Source: Mycteria americana (taxonomy: Eukaryota > Chordata > Aves > Ciconiiformes > Ciconiidae). Taken from it: a DNA stretch of 64,000 bases. The number at the start of each line of letters is the position of its first letter. The stretch's first letter is position 1. Both the position numbers and the translations under genes were made by a program. Of the stretch, positions 26,656 to 36,835 are shown one piece after another. The stretch is from assembly GCF_035582795.1 (NCBI RefSeq), contig NC_134366.1, forward strand, positions 135,184,756 through 135,248,755, read 5' to 3'. Below the pieces are notes generated by a model. The model did not search any database. It saw only the letters and a list, made by a program, of their open reading frames with translations, and was not told the origin of the DNA.

Positions 26656-26841
26656 TGTGGTGGGTTGACCCTGGCTGGATGCCAGGTGCCCACCAAAGCC
26701 GCTCTATCACTGCCCTCCTCAGCTGGACAGGGGAGAGAAAATATAACAAAAGACCTGTGGGTTGAGATACGGACAAGGAGAGATCATTCACCAATTACTG
26801 TCACAGGCAAAACCAGACTCGACTTGGGGAAATTAGTTTAA

Positions 26842-26847
26842 TTTACT
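26842..26847 (-). terminator. LTR polyadenylation-signal variant (AGTAAA)
   Basis: The plus strand reads TTTACT, so the minus strand gives AGTAAA, a known weaker variant of AATAAA. It lies near the U5 side of the LTR, as expected for minus-strand sense. A plus-strand AATAAA at 26877-26882 exists but would not fit the promoter orientation. Confidence 0.45.
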
Positions 26848-27381
26848 GCCAATCAAATCAGAGTAGGGTAATGAGAAATAAAAAATAAGTCTTAAAACAC
26901 CTTCCCCCCACCCCTCCCTTCTTCCTGGGCTCAACTTTGCTCCCACGTTCTCTACGTCCTCCCCTCCAGCAGCGCAGGGGGATGGGAATGGGGGTTGCGG
27001 CCAGTTCATCACACGTTGTCTCTGCCGCTTCTTCCTCCTCAGGGGGAGGACTCCTCACACTCTTCCCCTGCTCCAGCCTGGGGTCCCTCCCACAAGAGAC
27101 GGTCCTCCACGAACTTCTCCAACGTGAGTCCTTCCCACGGGCTGCAGTTCTTCACGGACTGCTCCAGCATGGGTCCCTTCCACGGGGTGCAGTCCTTCAG
27201 GAACAGACTGCTCCAGCGTGGGTCCCCCATGGGGTCACAAGTCCTGCCAGCAAACCTGCTCCAGTGTGGGCTCCTCTCTCCACGGGGCCCCAGGTCCTGC
27301 AGGGGCCTGCTCCAGCGTGGGCTTCCCACGAGGTCACAGCCTCCTTTGGGCATCCACCTGCTCTGGTATGGGGTGCTCCAC

Positions 27382-27537
27382 GGGCTGCAGGTGGATATCT
27401 GCTCCACTGTTAACCTCCATGGGCTGCAGGTGGATATCTGCTCCACTGTTAACCTCCATGGGCTGCAGGTGGATATCTGCTCCACTGTTAACCTCCATGG
27501 GCTGCAGGTGGGTATCTGCTCCACCGTGGACCTCCAT
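27382..27537. repeat. 39-bp tandem array, 4 units, inside the LTR
   Basis: Units start at 27382, 27421, 27460 and 27499, exactly 39 bp apart. The first three are identical (GGGCTGCAGGTGGATATCTG...) and the fourth differs at four positions. A diverged partial unit follows at 27538. Looser GCTGCAG and CTGCTCC spacings of about 40-51 bp extend over about 27068-27600, so the array is a local expansion within an older, decayed minisatellite-like region. As 39 is divisible by three, the array keeps several frames open on both strands. Confidence 0.97.
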
Positions 27538-27727
27538 GGGCTGCAGGGGGACAGCCTGCCTCACCATGGCCTTCACCACGGTCTGCAGGGGAATCTCTGC
27601 TCCGGCGCCTGGAGCAACCCCTCCCTCTCCTTCACTGACCTTGGTGTCTGCAGGGCTGTTCCTCTCACATATTCTCACTCCTCTCCCCGGCTGAAGCTAC
27701 CGTTGTGCAGCAACTTTTTTGCTGTCT

Positions 27728-27781
27728 TAAATATGTTATCCCAGAGGCACTACCACTGTCGCTGATTGGCTCGGCCATTGG
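27728..27781 (-). promoter_or_regulatory. LTR U3 promoter elements (CCAAT boxes and TATA-like box)
   Basis: On the minus strand CCAAT occurs at 27777-27781 and 27765-27769, followed about 30 bp downstream by ATATTTAA (27728-27735). This is the standard order of a retroviral U3 promoter, and it sets the LTR orientation. A transcript would start near 27700 and run toward lower coordinates. Confidence 0.6.
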
Positions 27782-27864
27782 CTCTGTCAGACATAGGGGA
27801 AGCTTCTAGCAGCTTCTCACAGAAGCCACCCCCTACCAAAACCTTGCCACGCAAACCCAGTACA

Positions 27865-27869
27865 GTTGT
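27865..27869. repeat. Target-site duplication, right copy (GTTGT)
   Basis: Exact match of the 5 bp at 26651-26655, directly after the LTR terminus. Confidence 0.85.
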
Positions 27870-30800
27870 GAAAATGCTGGGGACAGTAGTGGAACCACCC
27901 TCAGGGGCTGCAGCGTTCCCCCTGTGGTCCCTACATGGCACTGCTATTGCTGCCTTGCAGAGCATCGAAAGCCACTGAGCTCTGGCACTGCGGAGTTGTG
28001 TTGCTTGCATTGAAGTCCGTCAGGAATAGGGCATTCCGTGCTTAGACCATAGTGCTCAACAGCAGTTTAAAAATGATGGTGACGCTCACTTCTTATGTGT
28101 AAAGGCATTAACAGGAGAGGGGTTATGGGAATCTGATCCAAATTCCGAAGTCTGAGGGAAGATACACCAAAAACTACCACAATAATAATAGAAACTCCAT
28201 AATTTGCGGTTGTTGTGCTGAGGTTTGCTGTTAGCATCTCTGCCAAAACAGATTATATTTACTTTGGAAAATTAGAGATTTGTGTGGGTGCAACAGAAGA
28301 GAAATGCATGAAGCAGCTATAGCAAAACTGTGTGGATGCACGATTTGTAGAATAGCCATTCCTGATTAGTCTAAATGGAAGATGGTAGTGCAAAATAACT
28401 TTCAAGCTTAGACAAACTGTAACACATACTCTAATGTTAATATCATGCTGAACTTTCTGAAGTTCATAAAGCGTATTGTTGGAACTAATTAATATGCAGG
28501 GTTTTTTAATACTCCAAAGACCTGAAGTTAGTAGTTTGATAATTACACTGTGTTTCATATTTAGACACAAATTGGAGATGATTAGAAATGCTGAGGCACC
28601 ATGCAGGTCAAGTGTGCACCATTATTTGAGCTATTTAATGCATTTTAATGGTAGCTGATAAGGTGCAAAGTGCTTTGTAAGCCGGACGGAGAGGTTCCAT
28701 TATACATTACATCTGTAGGCATAAATAGACTTACATTTTTCTACTTCAGTTAAAAGAAACCGAAACCCTTCATATGATGCTACAATAAGTAATCGACTAC
28801 TGCTCACAGCGACATCTCCTCGTCACTAGGTACGTTAGGCTTTTCAGGAATGAATTGTCATTTTATACTTTGTGCTAGGGTGAAAAAGAAAGGTGATTTT
28901 TAACAATGCTACACCATGTCAAATAGTTTTGCGGAAAGCCCAGTTTCTTAATTTTCATGGGCTTAAGTTCAGCTGCCTTTATCTTCTGCTGCCTACTTTC
29001 TGTTCCATCTTCATCTGCTGCCAAAAGGCATTCAGCTCTGCCTGAGGTGTGTGTCAAGAAAAGCTTTGATGCAATCTTCTGTCAAATATAAACTATAGGA
29101 TGGACATGCTCTGCAGTAACAATAGCAACAAAGTTACAGAAATTTTAAAATATAACAACAAAAATTTCAGAACAATTTGTGTGCTGTCTGTTCCAGACTT
29201 GAGTTTTTGAAGTTTTGGACACTCATCCCCTGCAAATCAAACCTTTTCAGTATCTCAGGTAAGGAAAACCTTAGAAATGAAAGTGGTAAGTATAACCTGG
29301 GCTTTTGGAAAATATCAAGAAAAGATTTGTCTGCCAGCACCTCCAACTACTCCACCTGCCAGCTGTTTCTAGTAAATTTTCCTTAGTATTAGCATTTATC
29401 CAGTGCTTAGAACTTACATATTTTTCTGAAGGGCTATGTTGCAAGTCACTATGGGAAGGGGAAAGGATAACAAATTCTTATTTGTTGCAGTGGTGTTTTT
29501 GCCATTTTCGAGGAGCAAAATGCTGACCTGTTCTGAAAACAACAGCTTGCTGAGGAGAGAGACACCCCCAGCCCTAGGGATATCATGATACAGAGGAAAA
29601 GAAGAATTGTTTCCAATGTCAAATTGTACAGTGTTTAGAAGCAGGTCCCCTTTGGGTAGGTTTTTAATTTAAATTGCTGCACGGGAACCTCCACTCGCTA
29701 GGGAAATAGGTCATGCATAGACTATCTTTGAGCAGGATACATTCCTCCTAGGGCCTTTTTGGTGTGTGTAACGAGGAGAAACTCTTACAGGCTAGAGATA
29801 AGTATGAGACAAAGGCAATTAAAAAATTCTAGTCCTGGTTTGAGTACCTTTTAAACTTGTAGAGGGTCCTTAACAGAAAAGTTAAGTGTTATTTGGACCT
29901 GCAGTATAAGACCTGTGTGATTTGTATATTCAGGGTCAAGTTTCTAGACTGTTATCTTTTATCTTCCTACAGGTGTGTATTGGTTGACATCATGCTTTAA
30001 GTATGTTGAGAAGTTTAACAGTTAACTTCCTTAATCAGGTTTATTTAACTATGAGTGCAATAAAAAAAAATCTCACTTGTATCATTGAGAGCTTCATGCA
30101 GGAAACAAGTTGTTCCCCTCTTTCTCTGCTTAGAGCAAATGAGAACGTATAGTCCCAGAATGACTATGAAAATAGAAACAAGTGGCCTTTAAATACTGTT
30201 TTCTACTGCTTTGCATGATGGCATTCTTTGCAGTAGTACATTGTGACTAGGGCTGCATATGCATCGTGGTTGAATAAAGAAAGGATTTGTAATGGAGAAA
30301 CAGTTGACAGATATGTCTTGGGGGGAAGTCAGTGAATTGCAGCTAATACGGAGCCTTCTTTCACCAAGCCTGATTGGTTTTTGATACTAACCTTTTTGAT
30401 GTTATGCAGCTGAAATCAAGCTATCAGTGGGAATGTGGTGGTCATTACCTATTGAGGTAGTGGGGAGAAATGATGGAGGTATCCAAAGATGTTGATGGTG
30501 GAACAGCATGTGGGATCCATGTGGTTATCCATAGCTGGGGGAAAGAGGAAAACTCTACGCTCTGGAAAAATGGGAGCAGAAAGGGCTTCAGGAGCTGAAA
30601 ATTAGTATGGTTTGAGAGGTTGGTGTCTTATGTAAAACCAACAAGGAGTGCCAGGTCAGTGCCATAGAAGCACAGATTCCAGATTTCAGTTCTGCTGTCT
30701 TACACCTATCACAACACCTTCTATTAAAGACAAGAAGAATTTGGAAGGGGCATTTACAAGTAAATTTTTTTCTTTTGAAATGGAAGACTTCTGTTGTTTA

Positions 30801-32609
30801 GGGTTTTTTTTTTTTAAATTAAGAAATGCTTAAAAGCTTTTGCCTTTATCCCCCTGTTTGTATCTGCAGTAAAAGGGAAAGACCACAGAGCTGTTCTGGA
30901 TGTTGTAACTTTTTTCCTTCTTCTCTTTTTCTCCTTTCATGTTTTCCTGAGGTTTCTTAGCTTTTTAAATTTCATTCGTTCATATATGTATTTATTTACC
31001 TATTTTTTGGTGAAGCAGAATTTTTTGGTTGACTTACTGGTCATCCTAGACCATCATGCTTACATTTGTAATGAGTAATTTACAATCTATGGGAAGAAAA
31101 AAATTCCTTATGTGAGATTCTTAAAAAAATATTTTCATTGAGGTATTTGATGTTGAAATTATTTGCTAAATAACATTTAGGAGCAGCTGAATGTCACTGG
31201 CTAGTGTAGAAATAGCTTGTGTAAACATTGCAGAAATTTTGCAGTGCTTATACATTTATATCTATACATATTCACATATCTATGTTTATATCTGTCAATA
31301 AGTATTTGCATTTTGATGGCAAAATTTAAAATCAAAAGTACAGGTTCTATTTGTTATAGGTCAATAAGGGTTGATTCAGTATTTGACATCTCCAGTCATC
31401 ATGGTAATAAGTCTCGTGTACAGAGAGCCCAAGAGAAGTTAGCAGTACCCACAAGTCTTTTGAATTTTGGCCAGTCTATTCAATATATCTGGTTTAAAAT
31501 AACTATGGGAACTTTGTGTTAGTTGTCTGATTTAAAAGTTTTAATATCAAAGTCATGCAATGATCTTTGCATAAAGATAACCAGGAAGATCACTGTATTG
31601 TAATCCTAATGTTGGATGAATGGAAAAAAAAATGATAGGAATATTCTAGTACTATAAGTACTATTGTTTGCAAAGTTTCTAATTGTCATAAGATAATCTA
31701 CATGTTTAAATCTGTGGCTTTAGGAAAAAAAAGTAAATCTCATTCAGTTTTTTTATCTCTATAGCTTATCTCAGTCCTTCCACAGTATTTTTGGGTCCTC
31801 AGTGATGTACACAATTCTCCCAAAATCTAATATAATGAAGTGTGTAACTATGTTGGTACAGCAATAAAAGTCAGATCAGGTCATGAAAAGATAGTAGCTC
31901 TTCTTTCTAAGACAAAGACAGAAAGTTGACCTACGTACTTCATTAGACCTTCTGCAGGAGAGTAGCGAGTGACAGAAAAGTAATAGTTTCCAAATGGTAG
32001 CTCTGGGAATATGAGAGCCACTGACAAGAATGCAAACAGCTGTGAGTTCAATTTATGCCGTTCAATTTCCAGTCATTAATATGCTTTAGTGTACATGAGT
32101 AGGACATATAAGGACAAATATTCTTGTTATTATGGTGTTTATAGGGGGATATTACATATAAAGGTCCGAGCTGATGTTTTTTTGAAAATGCATACAAAAA
32201 AGTTCCAAGTCTCAAGAGTTTTTGCAGGGAACTTTGAATATTCATGACGTGGCTGCTTTACTGGTTTTTTATTCTTAATTTACGCTTTAATCAACTATAA
32301 TGGAGCCAAGCATGGAGTCAGATCCCTACAAAAGCGGGAGAAGTGTGCTGGGGAGAGAACACCCTCTGCTTCGGTGCCGCGTGAATTTCGCAGATGACTT
32401 GGGGCTGCGGAGGGAGTCACTGTGCAGCACAGGGATGCAGCTCTCATGGTTTCTTTTCCACCACTCCTGATTCTTTACTACTCACACAGACAAACTAAGG
32501 ATGATTCCCCTGTCTAAATAGAAAGAAACACATTCATTGAATTTGTCATCCCTGGTATATTCAGTCATGTGTTTAATCAGGTTCTTACTTCTATCTTGCT
32601 GTTTTTCAG

Positions 32610-32803
32610 CCCGACTGAAGCAGCAGAAAGCATTCAGTGATGTACATAACAATGTGGAATTGATGCTTGCTGGATTGGTGTCTCGCCTTCATTCTTCTGA
32701 GTTTGACAGTTTATTGTGTTGCTTTTCTCATTCTCTCCTGCATATATATTCCTTCTATATTCTCTTTCACGTATACACACTCTTCTTACCTAAAACCAGA
32801 TGA
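32610..32803 (+). other. Exon-like open segment after a strong splice acceptor
   Basis: A pyrimidine-rich tract ending TTGCTGTTTTTCAG (AG at 32608-32609) is followed by an open frame reading RLKQQKAFSDVHNNVELML and AGLVSRLHSSEFDSLLCC, which looks helical and protein-like for its first 35 codons. The frame then degrades into hydrophobic, low-complexity sequence and stops at 32803. No good donor follows the protein-like part. It could be a relic or alternative exon, part of a pseudogene, or chance. I do not recognise the family. Confidence 0.2.
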
Positions 32804-32859
32804 CAAGCATGCATACTGAGTATGTAAATGAGTTAACAATTTCTATATATGCTGCATTT

Positions 32860-33000
32860 TGCTCCCATTAAGTGAGGGCATTAAAACAAATTAGAACATT
32901 ACTTAATGTGGTGTAAAATGATTACCATATGAGCAGTCAATTAACAAGATAAAATTTGCAATAATGCCTTAAAGGTGAAATGTGAGAGCTTTTAATAAAA
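32860..33000. promoter_or_regulatory. Candidate conserved noncoding element
   Basis: A repeat-free AT-rich segment with many TAAT/ATTA homeodomain cores, e.g. CCCATTAAGTGAGGGCATTA, CATTACTTAATGTGG and GTCAATTAACAAG. Texture alone supports this. Cross-species conservation would decide it. Confidence 0.2.
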
Positions 33001-33289
33001 AAGAAAATTAAAAAAAAGGAAGTCCTTCCTGGTCCTCAAATCATTATCAAAGTATACAGACAAACAACCATGACAAGTACATTTTAGTACAGATGCCTTA
33101 AAGATCTCTTCCTTCATTACTGCTTAATCAAGGCCTAATTGGGTGCCCATCCTCACTAGGGGTGGTAAAGCTTATGCAGGGAAGACGGCTCCAGGAGGAT
33201 AGACTCAGAAGAGTGCACCGTCACTGGGTGCAAAACTTACCTCTCATCTCTGGGCACTAGAAATTACCTCCTTTTCCTTATCTTGTGCT

Positions 33290-33510
33290 AAGGACAAAGA
33301 CATTTCTGACTCCAGAATGAGCTTGAGGGCTCCAAATCCAGAGGTGCAGGCAGCGCAGGTGATAAGATGCCAGTTCTCCCAGGAGCCGTGACAGCCAGCC
33401 TCCTACCTTCAGCGTCTGTGACAGGGAGAGACGTGCAGGCGCTCGCCATCACTCGCTGCTGACTGTCGGTAAGGTGCCGAAGGTCTGGCAATCCACCCAG
33501 CAAGCCTGAA
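33290..33510. other. CpG-richer patch
   Basis: About 11 CpGs lie within roughly 220 bp, with the tightest cluster at 33430-33485 (GACGTGCAGGCGCTCGCC and nearby). A minus frame of 84 codons spans it without recognisable family. A donor-like TCGGTAAGG occurs at about 33466-33474 on the plus strand. Confidence 0.25.
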
Positions 33511-36500
33511 GTCATGCCACCAGCGGTGCCTTCCTTATTCATATGTTGGCGGTTTTATTTTAAATACCACTCATACCGCAGTTCCAAAGAAAAATGCTGC
33601 CTGGAAGCTTGAATTAAATCTAATCTGAACAATCTGGCAGTTTATGTCTGAACAATGTATACAACGTACCAAGCATGCACACGGAATACACTGACATGAT
33701 TTTAACTATCTTTCGCATGGATATAAAGTCTGTTTTCTGAAATACCAAGGGGGCTTAATACCGCCTAAATTGTGACCTTAACATTTACCATCTTGTATTA
33801 TTAACTCTGTATATGAGCACTGTTGCCTTTGAAAGAGGGAGGTGACGCGTTGCTTGGCGCATTTCCAAAGATGCTCCGAGGTGCAGGCTCAGGCCCTGCA
33901 CATGGTGTGTGGTCATCCCTTGCCATAGATGGACATCTGTGACTACCTGATTTATGAGAGTATTTGCCAGAATTCCACTTGGGAAAAAGACTATGTAGAG
34001 AATTCATTATCTTCATTTTATCTTGACCCCTGTGGCGTTTAATATGATCACAGTAGAAACTGTTCCCAAGTCAGTAGTGTGTTTTTCAATAGAGTCGACT
34101 ATTTCTTTTCCCAAAAACTCAAGAGTTTTTAATGCTGTTGTGATGTCCTTGCTACAAAATGTCCTGCATACAGAAGGCACAGGATTTCCATGATTCAGTT
34201 CCTTTTTCTAAGTCCAGCAGGTTTTTCTAAATCACAGCATGTTTCTTAAAATGCATTTGAGGGTCTGTAAAGAAAAGGGCTTTGTTCTGTGGTGCTTTGT
34301 TCTTGTGTATGTATAAAGTCCTTTGTTCCTATATATGTTCTTTATACCAGCACGCATGCAAGTTTTCATTCAAACTTGAGTGTTGTTTCTGTTCTAATGC
34401 AGTCTTCTGGTGTTCAGTGAAGATTTTGTTCTGTATGAATAAATTCAAGTCATAAAGACAGCCTGCCTGATTAAGAGTGCACTTAACTTAAAAACAGTAA
34501 CTTCTTTCCTTTGCACAGAATAATTTTAGCAAATAATTAATGTTTAATGGATGCACAGAGAAATTAATCAGCCAAAACCTTTGCTAATATCTTGTCCATC
34601 CAGCATTACTGTTTATTACAAGCACAACTCCAAAATATGCTACAAGTTGTACAGAAAGATAAAGAAACAGTCTCTGCTTGAAGAAGCTTGAAACCTAAAT
34701 AGATCACGTACAAATGATGAGACATAGAGCCCAACAAACTGAAAGTAAATCAACAGTAAACTTTAATTTGTGTCTTATTGGACTTAAAAATGAGAGTCAT
34801 TTACTGACACTGCTTCTGTCCAAGCTTCAATGAAGGCAGAAAGCTAAGGTGTAGTGGTAGCAAAAGTGTGTGTGTGTTTCAGGGAATAACTGTGCAAAGA
34901 GTCTGCTACAAAACGGATAGATTTCTTTCGATACTGATAATAATTTTTGTAATGTCTGGCATGTTGCCTTTCCTTTGCAAATGAGGTTGCAAATTAAAAA
35001 TGTATTACAGAGATTGACAAGCAAAGTGCTTCCTGATCATAAGACTTGCAGCCAATAATGTACAGTTGTTATACCTCTTCGACCTGTACAGGAAATCAAC
35101 AGAATCTGCCCAACTAGGAGAAAGGTTTGGACTGCAAGGCACTAACTGTGCATATTTATTTATTTAATATCTGGTATTTTTTAACATCTCCCCCACCGTG
35201 GCAGCAGCAGGCTGTAGAGGTGTGTGCTTGTAAACCTATTTGCAGACGTTATCGTACGTGGTTTGTGGAATGCAGTACTTGATGTAGTATGCTTCTCTTC
35301 GCAGATGTCTTTGTCTGAAGGATTTGATTGAATGTCGTATCAGGAAACTCAGTAAGTCAATTTGTTACACTGATATTCCTGTAAAATACATGAGGACTGA
35401 GCCAAGAGCTGCTGTCTTCCAAGAGGTGTTTCAACAGTCCTGTCTGATAAATCAGATTGAATTGCATTCAGTAAGTGCTGTAGCTTGAATTTCCTTCCAC
35501 CCTGACTTTAGCTACACTATGAAGGCAAGGGTATACAAAATCCAGTCACAAACCACAAGGCTTGAAGTATGGGAAAGTGGAAAGGAAAGAGGCAGAGGAA
35601 GAGGAGGATTTGTTTGATAGTTATCAGCTATGCAGCCCTTGGTCCTCTATATCTGTGCAGATTGTATATGGCTGAAGTCTTAAGAAAACTGCTCCGTGAA
35701 CATTAGGAATAATTCAAATGTCACCTGTACAAAATTATGAATGGAAACAGCAGTGCCTATTGAAATATACTTAATTATTGCCAGGCACCTGGCAGTTTCA
35801 TTCTTTGCCACTGTAAAAACCACAACATCTGAACCGACTACAAGTAGAAGCATCAGGTAGCTGTACCATGTTGGCTTATATGAAAAAGATCAAATCTTAT
35901 CTGGTAAAGATACCACTAAATGGATTTCATATATTATTGCATTATCAGTATGTACTGTAAGGGACTGGAGTGCAGAACAGTACCAAAAGTTGTGTAATTC
36001 CTTTATTGTACCTGAATCAGGATCTGTTGGAGAAAATGTGTCCATTTGCAAAGGCCTGAGCAAGGGATCTTTTTAAGGCTTGCTGACCCAAGAGGAAGCC
36101 TGGGAGTCTTAGCCTAGAAGTAGGTAGAGAAGCAATTTAGAAACCATCTGAGAAGCACGAAATTGCTTTCTGTGTCTGCAGTTGACCCTTCCTGGTCCTT
36201 ACTTGCTCTTTGACATTGGCATCTGAAATACAGCTTTTGCAAAGAGGATCTAGGCCTGGGTAACCCAGAATTAACTTTTTGCATTCCACAGTGTGTGGAC
36301 TTTAGAACTGAAGTGCACTACAGAAGTGCTTCAGCTTATGCAGTGTTATATGTATAGGTAATTTTGATGATGGGTTTTTCAGATCAACAAGTACTTTAAT
36401 AGAAGAACATATTTCTGGCTTCTGCTATTAATCACTTTATAGCCTTAGATCTAAAATGATTACGTTTGATGAGGAGGAATTCTACTCATGATGCATAAAG

Positions 36501-36788
36501 TCTTTGCCGCCTTAGTCTTTGTTTAGGCCAGGGTCACGCTCTACCTGGAAGAATCCACCCTCACTTGGGCCTAATCCAAAAGGCCTTAATACAGTTTGTA
36601 TGCAGGGTTTCTTTATTTTTTTTTTTTATTTCAGGGAAATAATTAAGCTGGTTAGGAATTTCACAGTGGGGCTATTTTGGAGTGAGAAGAAGATTGCGTT
36701 GCTGAAACTATGGTTTTCCAGCAAACACAAGCTGCAGTTTCTCTTGCAAATGAGAGGCTGATTTGACTGTCCATACAGAATTAATCAA

Positions 36789-36835
36789 GTGATAAGGTGC
36801 TCACCTGGGATGTGGGAGATCCTGTCGAAGCCCTG
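36789..36835 (+). mobile_element. tRNA-like SINE head remnant
   Basis: GATAAGGTGCTCACCTGGGA followed by TGTGGGAGATCC and a degenerate B-box-like GTCGAAGCCC resembles the tRNA-derived head of ancient amniote SINEs (A box then B box about 25 bp apart). Only about 45 bp are legible and no body or tail is recognised downstream. Confidence 0.35.

Larger units (their letters stand above)
26656..27864 (-). mobile_element. Avian endogenous retrovirus solo LTR (ERVL-type), 1,209 bp
   Basis: The element begins TGTGGTGGGTTGACCC, ends CAAACCCAGTACA (TG...CA termini) and is flanked by a perfect 5-bp duplication, GTTGT, at 26651-26655 and 27865-27869. No gag, pol, env, primer-binding site or polypurine tract is attached, so it is a solo LTR left by recombination between two LTRs. 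I recognise the sequence as a family widespread in neoavian genomes (from memory, unsearched). Promoter order indicates minus-strand sense: two CCAAT boxes (27777-27781, 27765-27769), a TATA-like TTAAATAT (27728-27735), then a long R-like region with repeats, and an AGTAAA polyadenylation-signal variant (26842-26847). A 39-bp tandem array lies at 27382-27537. The 5-bp duplication argues for ERVL rather than ERVK (6 bp) or ERV1 (4 bp). Confidence 0.9.
27870..36788. other. Unique noncoding DNA
   Basis: No gene or clear repeat recognised across this long stretch. Listed separately are an exon-like frame at 32610-32803, a possible conserved element at 32860-33000 and a CpG-richer patch at 33290-33510. 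T-rich runs occur at about 30801-30813 and 36613-36630. A short GT run lies at 34868-34878. Confidence 0.55.

Noticed and set aside
27382..27537. Regularly spaced 39-bp repeats resembling a CRISPR array
   Set aside because: There are no spacers: units abut directly, inside a vertebrate LTR. It is a tandem minisatellite.
26995..27765. 256-codon plus-strand open frame
   Set aside because: It lies antisense to the solo LTR and is kept open by the 39-bp array and related repeats. The protein is repetitive (HGLQVDICSTVNL units) with no domain.
36613..36630. T-rich run as the tail of an antisense processed pseudogene
   Set aside because: No gene-like sequence or target duplication is seen next to it.
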